Assembly: GCF_014642835.1 (NCBI RefSeq)
Contig: NZ_BMJA01000001.1
Location: 688,540-752,539 of the forward strand
Direction of reading: 5' to 3'
Length of the DNA: 64,000 nt
Origin: Dyella nitratireducens
GTDB taxonomy: Bacteria > Pseudomonadota > Gammaproteobacteria > Xanthomonadales > Rhodanobacteraceae
In this document: positions 1 to 10,105 of the stretch, piece by piece
Numbering within the stretch: position 1 is the stretch's first letter
Layout: every line of letters starts with the position of its first letter
Notes under the pieces: generated by a model
Database searches by the model: none
Told to the model about the DNA's origin: nothing
The model's input: only the letters and a program-made list of their open reading frames with translations
Made by a program: the position numbers and the translations under genes

Positions 1-1
1 T

Positions 2-538
2 TTGCGCGTGGTGATTCCCGCCGCGAATTCGCGCGCACTCGCCACGCTCAAGGCCATGCTTGCGCATGGGCCGCATGATGATGCTTCACCCATTCTGCTT
101 GACGGTCACGCGCACGAAGCCATGCTCGCCGCCGACGTCGTGCTGCTCGCGTCAGGCACGGCAACGCTGGAAACCATGCTCGCCAAGCGACCGATGGTGG
201 TGGGCTATCGCGTGTCGCCCTTGAGCTATCGCATCGCGCGCCTGTTCAACATGCTCAAGACCGATGTGTACGCCCTGCCCAACATCCTTGCTCGCGCTTG
301 CGGCATGGGCAAAGACGCCTTGCTCGCGCCCGAACTGATGCAGGACGACTTCACGGCAGAAAAGCTGACGCATGCCACGCTGCAATTGTTCCGTGACAGC
401 GAACGGCGCGGCGCCATCGTCGCAGCGTTCGAGCAACTGCATGAAGCCCTGCGTGGCCATCTGCCCGGCCATGCCGGCGACCACGCAGCCGCGTCGATCG
501 TTGAATTGATCGACGACACGGCTACGATAAAACGCTGA
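2..538 (+). CDS. lpxB: Lipid-A-disaccharide synthase, C-terminal part (5' end outside window)
   Basis: This is the C-terminal ~178 residues of a GT19-family glycosyltransferase. LpxB condenses UDP-2,3-diacylglucosamine with lipid X to make the disaccharide core of lipid A at the inner face of the cytoplasmic membrane. The visible part holds the family's nucleotide-sugar-binding half: an '[18 protein letters not shown]' stretch followed by '[18 protein letters not shown]', both typical of LpxB. The gene is open at the left edge, so the true start is not in the window. rnhB follows after 17 bases, as in the usual gammaproteobacterial lpx-rnhB-dnaE order. The identification is from family memory of these motifs and from the neighbours. 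Confidence 0.93.
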   Translation: MRVVIPAANSRALATLKAMLAHGPHDDASPILLDGHAHEAMLAADVVLLASGTATLETMLAKRPMVVGYRVSPLSYRIARLFNMLKTDVYALPNILARACGMGKDALLAPELMQDDFTAEKLTHATLQLFRDSERRGAIVAAFEQLHEALRGHLPGHAGDHAAASIVELIDDTATIKR

Positions 539-555
539 GACTTGGATCGCTCGAG

Positions 556-1176
556 ATGGAACTTGTCGAAGCCGCAAACGAAACAGTCATCCAGCAAGCA
601 CTCGTCGCAGGCGTGGACGAAGCCGGCCGCGGCCCGCTGGCTGGGCCCGTGGTTGTCGCTGCTGTCATCCTCAACAAGCGCCGCCGCATCAAGGGCCTGG
701 ACGATTCCAAGAAACTCAGCGAGGCAAAACGCGAAGCGCTCTTCCCGCTGATCGTGGAGCGCGCGCTGGCGTATAGCGTGATCGTGGTCGAGCGAGAAGA
801 AATCGATCGTATCAACATCTTCCAAGCCACCATGGTGGGCATGACGCGCGCATTGCGCGGCCTGACCCCGGCCGCCACCGAAGCGCTGATCGACGGCAAC
901 CAATTGCCCAAGGACCTGCCCTGCCCAGCGCGCGCCATCATCGGCGGCGACGCACTGGAGCCGTCGATCAGTGCAGCATCGATCCTGGCCAAGGTCAGCC
1001 GGGATCGCTTGATGGTGGCGATGGATGCGCACTACCCCGGTTATGGCTTCGCCGAGCACAAGGGCTATTCCACGCCCGGCCATCTCGCCGCACTGCAGCG
1101 GCTAGGCCCTTGCACTGAACATCGACGCAGCTTTGCACCGGTCAAGCTGTTGCTGGATCAAGGACAATTGTTCTAA
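556..1176 (+). CDS. rnhB: Ribonuclease HII
   Basis: 206 residues, the normal length for RNase HII, which cuts the RNA strand of RNA-DNA hybrids and nicks 5' of single ribonucleotides in DNA. The N-terminal '[14 protein letters not shown]' motif carries the catalytic Asp-Glu pair. '[21 protein letters not shown]' further on supplies another conserved acidic residue and the [12 protein letters not shown] signature. The ATG start at 556 is 17 bases after lpxB and leaves a short leader before the first conserved block. It is probably co-transcribed with lpxB, and dnaE follows about 100 bases later. Confidence 0.96.
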   Translation: MELVEAANETVIQQALVAGVDEAGRGPLAGPVVVAAVILNKRRRIKGLDDSKKLSEAKREALFPLIVERALAYSVIVVEREEIDRINIFQATMVGMTRALRGLTPAATEALIDGNQLPKDLPCPARAIIGGDALEPSISAASILAKVSRDRLMVAMDAHYPGYGFAEHKGYSTPGHLAALQRLGPCTEHRRSFAPVKLLLDQGQLF

Positions 1177-1283
1177 GCGGGAAGCAAGAATCGTAAGGGC
1201 GCGATACCGATTCAAGCCACCTGTCAATGCTTGCCCGCACCCGGCAGGCTCGCTAGGCTGAGCCATTGCTTCGCGTGCGAGCC

Positions 1284-4200
1284 ATGTCCGTCCGTTTCGC
1301 TCATCTGCATCTGCACAGCGAATATTCGCTGGTCGACTCGACCATCCGCATCAAAGCGCTGGTGGCTGCTTCCGTGCAGGCCGGTGCGCCTGCTGTCGCA
1401 CTCACCGATGAGTGCAACATGTTCGCGCTGGTGAAGTTCTACAAGGCATGCAGCGCGGCGGGCATCAAGCCGATCGGCGGATGCGACCTGTGGATCAGTT
1501 CCCCGGACGATCCCCGCCCCTGGCGCATGACTGTGCTGTGCCAGAACCGCGACGGCTATCTCAACCTCTCCCGCCTGGTTTCCCGCGCTTGGCGCGAAGG
1601 CCAGCAAGGTGGCCGTGCGCTGGTTGACGCAGCGTGGCTCACGCCAACTGCGACAGATGGCCTGATCGCTTTGCTGGGGCGCGAAAGCGAAGCGGCCCGC
1701 ATCGCCGTCAACCAGGGTACGGATACGGCCGCGCCACGCTTGCAAACACTGACGCAACTGTTTCCCGATCGCCTGTACCTGGAACTCACCCGTTGCGGCC
1801 GCGAAGGCGAGGAAACGTGGAACAACGCCGCGTTAACCCTGGCCACCGGACTCGATCTGCCAGTGGTCGCCAGCAACGACGTACGCTTCGTAAAACAGGA
1901 CGACTTCGAGGCGCACGAAGCGCGCGTCTGCATTCACCAAGGCCGCGTGCTGGCCGATCCAAAGCGCCCGCGCGACTACAGCGACCAGCAATATCTAAAA
2001 ACGCCGGAGCAGATGGCCGAGTTGTTCGCGGACATCCCCGAAGCACTGGAAAACACGATCGAGCTGGCCAAGCGTTGCAACCTGGAACTCTCGTTCGGCA
2101 CCTATTACCTGCCGAACTTCCCGGTGCCAGAGGGCCACGATCTCGACAGCTACATCCGCGAAACCGCACGCGAAGGGTTGAAGGAACGCCTCGCCCAAGC
2201 ACCTTTGGCAGATGGCTACACACTTGCCGATTACGAAGCGCGCCTGGAGCGCGAGCTGGACGTGATCAACAAGATGGGCTTCCCCGGCTACTTCCTGATC
2301 GTGGCGGACTTCATCAACTGGGGGAAGCAGAACGGCATCCCGGTCGGTCCTGGCCGCGGTTCGGGCGCCGGCTCGCTGGTAGCGTGGGTGCTGAAGATCA
2401 CCGACCTCGATCCGCTGCAGTTCAACCTGCTGTTCGAGCGATTCTTGAATCCCGAACGCGTATCGATGCCGGACTTCGACATCGACTTCTGCATGGATCG
2501 CCGCGACGAGGTGATCGACTACGTCGCGCGCAAATACGGCCGCGACCACGTCAGCCAGATCATCACCTACGGCTCGATGGCCGCGAAGGCGGTGCTGCGC
2601 GACTCCGGCCGCGTGCTCGGCATGGGCTACAACGCGGTCGACAAGATCGCCAAGCTGATTCCTGCACGCCCACTTGATCTCACTCTCTCCTGCGCACTCG
2701 GCCGCTCGGAGAAAGCGCAGAAAGAACCCGACCGCGTGGTGAAGGAGTTCTGCGATCTGTACGAGCAGGACGAAGAAGCCAAGACACTGATCGACCTGGC
2801 GCTGAAACTGGAAAGCCTCACGCGCAACGCCGGCAAGCACGCCGGTGGCGTGGTGATCGGCCCGAAACCGCTTACCGAATTCGCACCGCTGTACTGTGAA
2901 CCGGGCGGCACCGGCGTGGTGACGCAGTACGACAAGGACGACGTCGAAGCCGTCGGCTTGGTGAAGTTCGACTTCCTTGGCCTGCGCACGCTCACCATCA
3001 TCGATTGGGCGGTGAAGGCGATCAACGCGCGCCGTGCGCAAAGCGGCGAAGAGCCGCTGGACATTGCCGCCCTGCCGCTCGATGACGTACCGACCTACGA
3101 GCTGTTGAAACGCGCGCAGACTGTCGCGGTATTCCAGCTCGAATCCTCCGGCATGCAACGCATGCTCAAGGATGCAAAGCCCGACCGCTTCGAAGACATC
3201 ATCGCGCTGGTGGCGTTGTATCGCCCGGGTCCGATGGACCTGATTCCCAGCTTCGTCGCACGCAAGCACGGCCGCGAGGACGTGATCTATCCCGATCCAC
3301 GCGTCGAGCCGATCCTGAAAGAGACCTACGGCATCATGGTCTACCAGGAACAGGTGATGCAGATGGCGCAGATCGTCGGCGGCTACTCGCTGGGCGGCGC
3401 CGACCTGCTGCGCCGCGCGATGGGCAAGAAGAAAGTCGAGGAAATGGCGAAGGAGCGCGCCAAGTTCCGCGAAGGCGCGGCCAAGGACGGGCTGAGTGGC
3501 GAGAAAGCCGATGCCATCTTCGACGACATGGAAAAGTTCGCCGGCTACGGCTTCAACAAGTCACATGCTGCCGCCTATGCCGTGGTGTCGTACCAGACGG
3601 CGTGGCTGAAGGCGCACTACCCCGCCGAATTCATGGCCGCGACCATCTCGTCGGACATGGACAATACCGACAAGGTGGTGATCTTCCTCGACGAATCGCG
3701 TGCGATCGGCTTGAAGGTCCTGCCGCCGGACGTCAACGCTTCGGAATTCATGTTCGAAGCGGTGGAACCCGACGAGCCTTCTTCGTCCGGACGCCAAGGC
3801 GTTCGGACGATCCGCTACGGCCTCGGCGCGATCAAAGGCGTGGGCCAAGGCGCTTGCGAAGCCATCGCCGAGGAACGCAAGAAAGGCGGCGCGTACAAGG
3901 ATCTGGCGGACTTCTGCCGCCGCGTCGATCCCACCAAGCTCAATCGCCGCGTACTGGAAGCCCTGATTCTCTCCGGTTCACTGGACGCCCTGGCACCTAC
4001 CCGCGCCAGCCTGATGGTGCAACTGCCGGATGCCATCAAGGCAGCAGAACAGCATCTGCGTGATCGCCAGTCCGGCCAGAACGACATGTTCGGCGCAATG
4101 ATGGGCGCCGTCGCGCCAGTGGTACAGATCAACCTGCCCACCGCGCCCGAATGGCCGCTGGAGCAAAAACTGCAAGGTGAGCGCGACACGCTCGGGCATT

Positions 4201-4853
4201 ACCTCTCCGGCCATCCCACCGACCCCTGGCGCGAAGAACTGGCCCAGCTCTCCACCTGCCCGCTCGGTGAGATCGTCGACCGCTACCAGCCGCCGCGCCC
4301 ACGCAAGAACGACGGCGACGACAACCGTTTCCGTCGTGGTCCCGATACGCCCTGGACCGTCGCCGGCATGGTGGTAGCCGTGCGCAAGCGCGGCGATAGC
4401 GATGCTTTCGTGCGCCTGGAAGACAGCACCGGCAGCATCGAAGTGAGCTTCTTCGGCGAGCTGTACCAGCAAGTCGCCCCCCTACTGACCCGCGACGAGC
4501 TGATCGTGGTCGAAGGTGGTCTGCGCATCGACGAATTCTCCGGCGGCGGCTTCCAGGTGCGTGCCCGCAGCGCCATGTCCATGGCCGATGCCTGCCGCCG
4601 CTACGCGCGCTTGCTGCGCGTCAAGGTCAACGGCATCGGCCCCGATTTCATCAACCAGTTCCGCCAAGCCCTCGCCGGCCATCGCGGTGGCAATGCGAGC
4701 GTACTGCTCAGCGGCTACCACAACGCCATTGCGCAGGCGGACTTCGAGTTCGGGCAGGAGTGGAAGGTGCACGCCATCCCCGAGTTGCTGCGCGCCATAC
4801 GTGGGATGCCCGGTGTACTGGGGGCAGGCGTGCGCATCATTAGGGCCGAATAG
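1284..4853 (+). CDS. dnaE: DNA polymerase III alpha subunit
   Basis: Replicative polymerase catalytic subunit of 1189 residues. The ATG at 1284 is preferred over an upstream TTG (1266) because it places the PHP-domain motif 'FAHLHLHSEYSLVD' right at the N-terminus, as in other DnaE proteins. The polymerase active site is clear: 'GPGRGSGAGSLV' followed by 'PDFDIDF' with Asp397, Asp399 and Asp401, aligning with the E. coli 401/403 acidic pair region. Helix-hairpin-helix and OB-fold regions follow, the latter around 'VAGMVVAVRKRGDSDAFV', before the tau/epsilon-binding C-terminus. In many gammaproteobacteria accA is the next gene; here a toxin-antitoxin pair sits between them. Confidence 0.97.
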   Translation: MSVRFAHLHLHSEYSLVDSTIRIKALVAASVQAGAPAVALTDECNMFALVKFYKACSAAGIKPIGGCDLWISSPDDPRPWRMTVLCQNRDGYLNLSRLVSRAWREGQQGGRALVDAAWLTPTATDGLIALLGRESEAARIAVNQGTDTAAPRLQTLTQLFPDRLYLELTRCGREGEETWNNAALTLATGLDLPVVASNDVRFVKQDDFEAHEARVCIHQGRVLADPKRPRDYSDQQYLKTPEQMAELFADIPEALENTIELAKRCNLELSFGTYYLPNFPVPEGHDLDSYIRETAREGLKERLAQAPLADGYTLADYEARLERELDVINKMGFPGYFLIVADFINWGKQNGIPVGPGRGSGAGSLVAWVLKITDLDPLQFNLLFERFLNPERVSMPDFDIDFCMDRRDEVIDYVARKYGRDHVSQIITYGSMAAKAVLRDSGRVLGMGYNAVDKIAKLIPARPLDLTLSCALGRSEKAQKEPDRVVKEFCDLYEQDEEAKTLIDLALKLESLTRNAGKHAGGVVIGPKPLTEFAPLYCEPGGTGVVTQYDKDDVEAVGLVKFDFLGLRTLTIIDWAVKAINARRAQSGEEPLDIAALPLDDVPTYELLKRAQTVAVFQLESSGMQRMLKDAKPDRFEDIIALVALYRPGPMDLIPSFVARKHGREDVIYPDPRVEPILKETYGIMVYQEQVMQMAQIVGGYSLGGADLLRRAMGKKKVEEMAKERAKFREGAAKDGLSGEKADAIFDDMEKFAGYGFNKSHAAAYAVVSYQTAWLKAHYPAEFMAATISSDMDNTDKVVIFLDESRAIGLKVLPPDVNASEFMFEAVEPDEPSSSGRQGVRTIRYGLGAIKGVGQGACEAIAEERKKGGAYKDLADFCRRVDPTKLNRRVLEALILSGSLDALAPTRASLMVQLPDAIKAAEQHLRDRQSGQNDMFGAMMGAVAPVVQINLPTAPEWPLEQKLQGERDTLGHYLSGHPTDPWREELAQLSTCPLGEIVDRYQPPRPRKNDGDDNRFRRGPDTPWTVAGMVVAVRKRGDSDAFVRLEDSTGSIEVSFFGELYQQVAPLLTRDELIVVEGGLRIDEFSGGGFQVRARSAMSMADACRRYARLLRVKVNGIGPDFINQFRQALAGHRGGNASVLLSGYHNAIAQADFEFGQEWKVHAIPELLRAIRGMPGVLGAGVRIIRAE

Positions 4854-4864
4854 GCATGCAAGGC

Positions 4865-4897
4865 TGTACTGACAATGTCAGTACAAAATGTTAGGAT
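4865..4897 (+). promoter_or_regulatory. Promoter with palindromic operator for the toxin-antitoxin pair
   Basis: A perfect inverted repeat lies at 4865-4885 (arms TGTACTGACA and TGTCAGTACA with a 1-base centre). It overlaps a good promoter: -35 CTGACA at 4869-4874, a 17-base spacer, and -10 TAGGAT at 4892-4897. A strong ribosome site GGAGG (4911-4915) lies 8 bases before the antitoxin ATG. The operator covers the -35 box and spacer, as expected for autorepression by an antitoxin or an antitoxin-toxin complex. The repeat and spacing are read directly; the repressor identity is inferred. Confidence 0.75.
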
Positions 4898-4923
4898 AGC
4901 CTCTGCCACAGGAGGTTACGATC

Positions 4924-5693
<770 letters not shown>

Positions 5694-5763
5694 AGAATCG
5701 GCGCATCCAAGCCCCGTTGGTCACCCCATACGCCCCCGTTCCCGCCCCGTCACGCACCCCGGG

Positions 5764-5769
5764 TATACT
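5764..5769 (+). promoter_or_regulatory. Candidate accA promoter -10 box
   Basis: TATACT at 5764-5769 lies 30 bases before the accA start in an otherwise GC-rich 106-base gap after the toxin gene. No convincing -35 box is seen at the right spacing. It would give accA its own promoter independent of dnaE and the toxin operon. This is a weak call from one hexamer only. Confidence 0.35.
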
Positions 5770-5799
5770 GCCCCGCTTCTGTGCCACGTAAGTGACCGA

Positions 5800-6756
5800 A
5801 TGAACCCGAATTTCCTCGATTTCGAACAACCGATTGCTGAGCTGGAGGCCAAGATCGAGGAGCTGCGGCATGCCAGCTCCGGCCAGGCGTTCAACATCGA
5901 CGAGGAAGTCGCCCGGCTGCGCGAGAAGCTCAAGCTGAAGACGGCGGATATCTTCCGCACCCTCACGCCCTGGCAGGTCACGCAGCTGTCGCGCCACCCC
6001 GCTCGCCCTTACACGCTCGATTACATCGGCGTGATGTGCGAGGAATTCCATGAGCTGGCAGGCGATCGTGCCTATGCCGATGATGCAGCCATCGTAGGCG
6101 GAATCGGGCGCATCAACGGCCGCCCGGTGGTGATCATTGGTCATCAGAAGGCACGCGACACCAAGGGCAAGATCCGCCGCAATTTCGGCATGCCTCGCCC
6201 CGAGGGTTACCGCAAGGCATTGCGCCTGATGAAGATGGCGGAGCGATTCAAGATTCCGCTGCTGACCTTGATCGATACGGCCGGTGCCTATCCCGGCGTC
6301 GGCGCCGAAGAGCGCGGCCAGAGCGAAGCCATCGCGCGCAACCTGCTGGAGATGGCCGAGCTGAAGGTGCCGATCATCTGCACCATTATCGGCGAAGGTG
6401 GCTCAGGCGGTGCGCTGGCGATCGGCGTGGGTGACCGCACGGTCATGCTGCAATACTCCACCTACTCCGTCATCACGCCGGAAGGTTGTGCATCGATTCT
6501 ATGGAAGAGCGCCGAGCGCGCCAAAGATGCCGCCGAGGCGCTGGGCATGACCGCGCCCCGCCTGCTGGAACTCGGCCTGATCGACAAGATGGTGCGTGAA
6601 CCGCTGGGCGGTGCTCATCGCAATCCGCATTCCATGGCGGTGCGCCTGAAAGCAGTGCTGCTCAACGAGCTGGACAAACTCGAAAGCATTCCGACACCGG
6701 AATTGCTCGAGCAGCGTTACCGCCGCCTGCGCAGTTACGGCGCGTATAGCGAGTAA
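5800..6756 (+). CDS. accA: Acetyl-CoA carboxylase carboxyltransferase subunit alpha
   Basis: 318 residues, the standard length. AccA pairs with AccD to transfer the carboxyl group from carboxybiotin to acetyl-CoA, making malonyl-CoA for fatty-acid synthesis in the cytoplasm. It begins with the family's '[18 protein letters not shown]' start and contains '[23 protein letters not shown]' and '[15 protein letters not shown]', the crotonase-fold oxyanion/CoA regions, plus '[14 protein letters not shown]'. The ATG at 5800 matches the family N-terminus. The gene after it encodes a VOC protein, recalling the E. coli accA-yaeR-tilS neighbourhood. Confidence 0.97.
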   Translation: MNPNFLDFEQPIAELEAKIEELRHASSGQAFNIDEEVARLREKLKLKTADIFRTLTPWQVTQLSRHPARPYTLDYIGVMCEEFHELAGDRAYADDAAIVGGIGRINGRPVVIIGHQKARDTKGKIRRNFGMPRPEGYRKALRLMKMAERFKIPLLTLIDTAGAYPGVGAEERGQSEAIARNLLEMAELKVPIICTIIGEGGSGGALAIGVGDRTVMLQYSTYSVITPEGCASILWKSAERAKDAAEALGMTAPRLLELGLIDKMVREPLGGAHRNPHSMAVRLKAVLLNELDKLESIPTPELLEQRYRRLRSYGAYSE

Positions 6757-6767
6757 GTGACTGTGCC

Positions 6768-7154
6768 ATGGCAGGTGTGCAGGGCATCGATCACGTCAAT
6801 CTCAGCGCACCCGCCGAGCTGCTGGAGCGGGTGCGCCAGTTCTACGTAGACATCATCGGCCTGCACGAAGGACCGCGTCCCACGTTCCGCTCCGGTTCGC
6901 GCGGCTACTGGCTTTATGCCGGCGCCGAACCAGTCATGCATCTCACCTCACGCGGTGGCGGCGAGGCGGCTGCGCAAGCCACGGGATGGCTGGATCATAT
7001 TGCCTTTGCCTGCGCAGGCCTTCCTGCCATGCGGGCCAAGCTTGATGCAGCCGGCGTTCCCTATCGCATCGATGTCGTGGACATGCCGCCGCAGGTGCAA
7101 CTGTTTCTCACTGATCCGGCCGGCGTCGGGGTGGAATTGAATTTCCGCGGCTAG
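6768..7154 (+). CDS. VOC (glyoxalase/bleomycin-resistance fold) family protein
   Basis: 128 residues with one complete VOC domain: 'GIDHVNLSAPAELLERVRQFYVDIIGL' at the start, 'LDHIAFACAGLPAMRAKLDAAGV' in the middle and 'QVQLFLTDPAGVGVELNF' at the end. Metal-ligand positions are available (His in 'IDHV' and 'LDHI', Glu in 'GVELNF'). The substrate is unknown: family members include glyoxalase, dioxygenases and resistance proteins. The start is 11 bases after accA, so it probably belongs to the same transcript. The position between accA and the tilS side matches the E. coli yaeR context. Confidence 0.85.
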   Translation: MAGVQGIDHVNLSAPAELLERVRQFYVDIIGLHEGPRPTFRSGSRGYWLYAGAEPVMHLTSRGGGEAAAQATGWLDHIAFACAGLPAMRAKLDAAGVPYRIDVVDMPPQVQLFLTDPAGVGVELNFRG

Positions 7155-7221
7155 GAATGACTGGCAGCCTTTCGTTTTTTGCTGAAGAATCGCGTTGGGG
7201 TTCCATCAAAGCGATTCGTCC

Positions 7222-8760
7222 ATGCAGGCTCATGCTCTTTTGCGCCGCGCCATCGTGGCAGCGGCAATCATCTTTGCGGCCCAGGTTTCGGCACAGGCCG
7301 TACCATTGCGAGCGAATACCGCCGAAGCACACACCGCCAAAGCTTTTGAAACCGCACGCCAGCAAGGTCCGCTGGCCCTGCATGCATTTCTAGCCGAAAT
7401 GCCTAAAGGCGGCGACCTGCATAACCATCTCAGCGGCGCGGTGTATGCCGAATCATGGATCGCCGACGCCGCCACCGATGGGCTATGCGTGGACATCTCC
7501 ACATCAAGCCTGATCGACAAACACGATGCCAGCGCTCCGAACTGCGGAACCGGCCGCCGCCCTGCTGCCGATGCACTGAGCGACCAGCACTTCTACGACA
7601 CGCTGGTAGACGCCTTCTCCATGCGCAGCTTCGTGCCTGCCAACGGCCACTCCGGCCACGACCAGTTCTTCGATAGCTTCCGTCGCTTCGATGCGGTGAC
7701 ACCGCAGTTGCATATGGGCGACTGGCTCAACGAAGTCAGCACACGCGCTGCCGCACAGAACGAGCAATACCTAGAACTGATGGTGACGCCCCCCTTTGCG
7801 CATGCCAGGGAACTCGCCCGCACCTTGGGCTGGCACGACGACTTCGATGTCATGCGCAAGCAATTGCTCGCGCATGGCCTGAAAGACGAAATCGCTACGG
7901 ACGAGCAACTGCTTACGCAAGCGCTGGCCGAACGTAAACGCCAGCAACACTGTGACAGCGCCCAGGCCGATGCTGCTTGCACCATGCAGATCCGTTTCCT
8001 CTACCAGGTACTGCGTGGCGCGCCACCCGAGCGCGTGTTTGCGCAAACCCTGCTTGGCTTCGAGCTGGCGTCTGTCGATCCGCGTTGGGTCGGCATCAAC
8101 TTCGTCATGCCCGAAGACGGCTACTTGTCGATGCGCGACTACACGCTGCAGATGCGCATGCTCGACTACCTCCATCGCCTGTATCCGACGGTGCATATCA
8201 GCCTGCATGCCGGCGAACTGGCGCCTGGCCTGGTGCCGCCGGATGGCCTGCGCTTCCATATCCGCCAGGCGGTGGAAATCGGTCACGCCGAACGCATTGG
8301 CCACGGTGTCGACGTGATGTACGAAGATCGCCCCGAACAACTGCTGGAAGAAATGGCCAAACGCCACGTGATGGTGGAGATCAACCTCACCAGCAACGAC
8401 GTGATCCTCGGCGTACGCGGCGCCGACCATCCCTTGCCGATCTACCTCAAGCATGGCGTGCCGGTGGCGCTGTCCACCGACGACGAAGGCGTTTCGCGCA
8501 TCGATCTCACCCACGAATACGTGCGCGCCGCCGAAGACTTCAGCCTGGACTATCCCACGCTGAAACAGATGGCGCGCAACAGCCTTACCTACAGTTTCCT
8601 CCCTGGCGAAAGCCTGTGGACGTCCAAAGGCTGCCAAGGGCAGCCGCTCGGCAGTGACCACCCCAACGCCATTTGCCGGCAATTGCTCAGCGATAGCGAG
8701 AAAGCCGCTGCGCAATGGGAACTGGAGCGACGCCTGAGCGCCTTTGAGAGGGCGCACTGA
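7222..8760 (+). CDS. Exported adenosine-deaminase-like amidohydrolase
   Basis: 512 residues from the ATG at 7222, chosen because it begins a classic signal peptide (short basic start, hydrophobic 'AIVAAAIIFAAQVSAQA'). Deaminase metal-site motifs follow in order: 'GGDLHNHLSGAVY' (His67, His69), 'HAGE', 'GHGVDVMY' and 'STDDEGVSR', which match the Zn ligands and catalytic Glu/His/Asp of the adenosine deaminase superfamily. It is longer than cytoplasmic Add (~340 residues) and carries an insert in the first half, more like secreted ADGF-type proteins. The likely reaction is deamination of adenosine or a related nucleoside in the periplasm or outside the cell. Substrate specificity is not provable here. 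Confidence 0.85.
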   Translation: MQAHALLRRAIVAAAIIFAAQVSAQAVPLRANTAEAHTAKAFETARQQGPLALHAFLAEMPKGGDLHNHLSGAVYAESWIADAATDGLCVDISTSSLIDKHDASAPNCGTGRRPAADALSDQHFYDTLVDAFSMRSFVPANGHSGHDQFFDSFRRFDAVTPQLHMGDWLNEVSTRAAAQNEQYLELMVTPPFAHARELARTLGWHDDFDVMRKQLLAHGLKDEIATDEQLLTQALAERKRQQHCDSAQADAACTMQIRFLYQVLRGAPPERVFAQTLLGFELASVDPRWVGINFVMPEDGYLSMRDYTLQMRMLDYLHRLYPTVHISLHAGELAPGLVPPDGLRFHIRQAVEIGHAERIGHGVDVMYEDRPEQLLEEMAKRHVMVEINLTSNDVILGVRGADHPLPIYLKHGVPVALSTDDEGVSRIDLTHEYVRAAEDFSLDYPTLKQMARNSLTYSFLPGESLWTSKGCQGQPLGSDHPNAICRQLLSDSEKAAAQWELERRLSAFERAH

Positions 8761-8766
8761 ACTCGC

Positions 8767-8836
8767 AGGTTGGGGGGCAAACCCCAACATCGCGATCTGC
8801 AACGGCATGGCAATGTTGGGGTTTGCGCCCCAACCT
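8767..8836. repeat. REP-like palindromic doublet (copy 1)
   Basis: Two 24-base arms at 8767-8790 and 8813-8836 are reverse complements with one mismatch, separated by 22 bases. Each arm itself contains a GTTGGGG...CCCCAAC hairpin. The same core recurs at 45098-45163 and 47951-47984. It sits between the converging ends of the deaminase gene and the small minus-strand gene, so it may also act as a bidirectional terminator or mRNA stabiliser. Confidence 0.85.
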
Positions 8837-8862
8837 ACCCTGAGCTGTGATGAAAGAGACGG

Positions 8863-9093
8863 CTAAGGAAAAACGGCACGCCACACCGTGCGCTCACCGT
8901 AACAGCGCGAAACGATAACCCGCTCCTTCTCCAGCAACGCCAGAGCCCGCTCGATCAACTCTCGGGAGGGTGTCACCCCTTGGGGCCGCAGCCACCATTG
9001 CTCGATACCCTCCACGGTATCGGCGCACTCCGGATGGTCGGCCAGAAAGGCCGCAATCGCGTCGGCAACGGCACGCTCGGAATAACCGGTCAC
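8863..9093 (-). CDS. Small hypothetical protein coupled to the sigma-54 activator
   Basis: A 76-residue product from a GTG at 9093, 13 bases after the stop of the upstream activator gene, preceded by a GGGG stretch that could serve as ribosome site. The frame stays open upstream inside the activator gene, but that part reads as shadow sequence. The sequence shows 'ADTVEGIEQWWL' and a helix-strand pattern ending in 'ERVIVSRCYGERTVWRAVF', compatible with a small winged-helix fold. No function is recognised. Tight coupling to the activator suggests a partner or modulator role, but that is inference. Confidence 0.55.
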   Translation of the reverse strand: MTGYSERAVADAIAAFLADHPECADTVEGIEQWWLRPQGVTPSRELIERALALLEKERVIVSRCYGERTVWRAVFP

Positions 9094-9106
9094 AAAACGC
9101 CCCGCC

Positions 9107-10105
9107 TCAAGGACCAGTTGAATCTTGCTCTCGTTCGGCCTGATTGGCGAGATGATACTTATGTACCAGTTTGCTGAATGCGCTACGGTCCTGTCCGGCC
9201 ATGCGTGCAGCGCGGGAAATATTACCCTGCGCCCGGTCCAGCATCGTCTGTACAAAACGGCGTTCGAACTCCGCGATCGTTTTCGCCTTGGCCTGCTTGA
9301 ACCCCCCGCCTTGCGTGACAACCGCATCCTGCGCCAGCTTTCGGTCACAAGGCAGGAAGGCGTTCAATACCTCATCGTCGCACAGCAGGTATTCGCGCTG
9401 GATGAAATGCTCCAACTCCCGCACATTGCCCGGCCAGGTGTAGCGCTCAAGCCCTGCCAATAGATCTGGATGAAAGCATTTCCTTGGCGTGTCGCCGTGA
9501 TATTGCTGATTGAGCCGCTCCAGAAACACCCTGGCCAGCTCGACCACGTCTCGGCCACGTTCGCGCAAAGGCGGCATGACCAACGGCATCACCATCAATC
9601 GATAGAGCAGATCGCGCCGAAAGTGCCGTGTTTCGACCAATTGTTCCAGGTTCGCATTGCTGGCCGCGATCAGACGCACGTTGGTTCGCCGCGTCTGCGT
9701 ACCGCCCACACGGCGGTACGTGCCATCCTGCAAAAAACGCAACAGCGCAGCCTGCGCTTTCAGTGACAAGGTATCCACCTCATCCAGGAACAAAGTGCCG
9801 CCTTCGGCCTCGCTGATCAATCCGGGCGCCGACTGCCGCGCATCGGTAAATGCGCCACGCTCGTGACCAAACAATTCGCTCTCCACCAGTGACTCAGCCA
9901 ACGCGCCACAGTTCACAGGGATAAAAGGACGATTAGCACGACCACTCAGGTAATGCACTGCGCGCGCGCCAAGCTCCTTGCCGGTACCAGTCTCGCCGCC
10001 AATCAGCACGGTGACGTCGAATCTCGCAATACGACGGATCTGCGCTCGCACATGAGCGAACTGCGGTGAAGAACCAAGCAGGTTTAACTCCAATGCATCG
10101 CCCAT
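9107..10105 (-). CDS. PspF-like sigma-54-dependent transcription activator lacking a sensor domain
   Basis: 332 residues from the ATG at 10105; the upstream extension is not conserved-looking. It consists of an AAA+ sigma-54 activation domain and a C-terminal Fis-type helix-turn-helix ('GNISRAARMAGQDRSAFSKLVHKYH'). Walker A is GETGTGKE (37-44) and Walker B is TLFLDE (104-109). The sigma-54-contacting loop reads GAFTDA (84-89) instead of the usual GAFTGA. There is no receiver, GAF or PAS domain, so control must come from a binding partner or from expression level, as with PspF. Given the T6SS cluster and a sigma-54-like promoter upstream of tssBC, this is the obvious candidate activator of that operon (inference). 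Confidence 0.9.
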   Translation of the reverse strand: MGDALELNLLGSSPQFAHVRAQIRRIARFDVTVLIGGETGTGKELGARAVHYLSGRANRPFIPVNCGALAESLVESELFGHERGAFTDARQSAPGLISEAEGGTLFLDEVDTLSLKAQAALLRFLQDGTYRRVGGTQTRRTNVRLIAASNANLEQLVETRHFRRDLLYRLMVMPLVMPPLRERGRDVVELARVFLERLNQQYHGDTPRKCFHPDLLAGLERYTWPGNVRELEHFIQREYLLCDDEVLNAFLPCDRKLAQDAVVTQGGGFKQAKAKTIAEFERRFVQTMLDRAQGNISRAARMAGQDRSAFSKLVHKYHLANQAEREQDSTGP

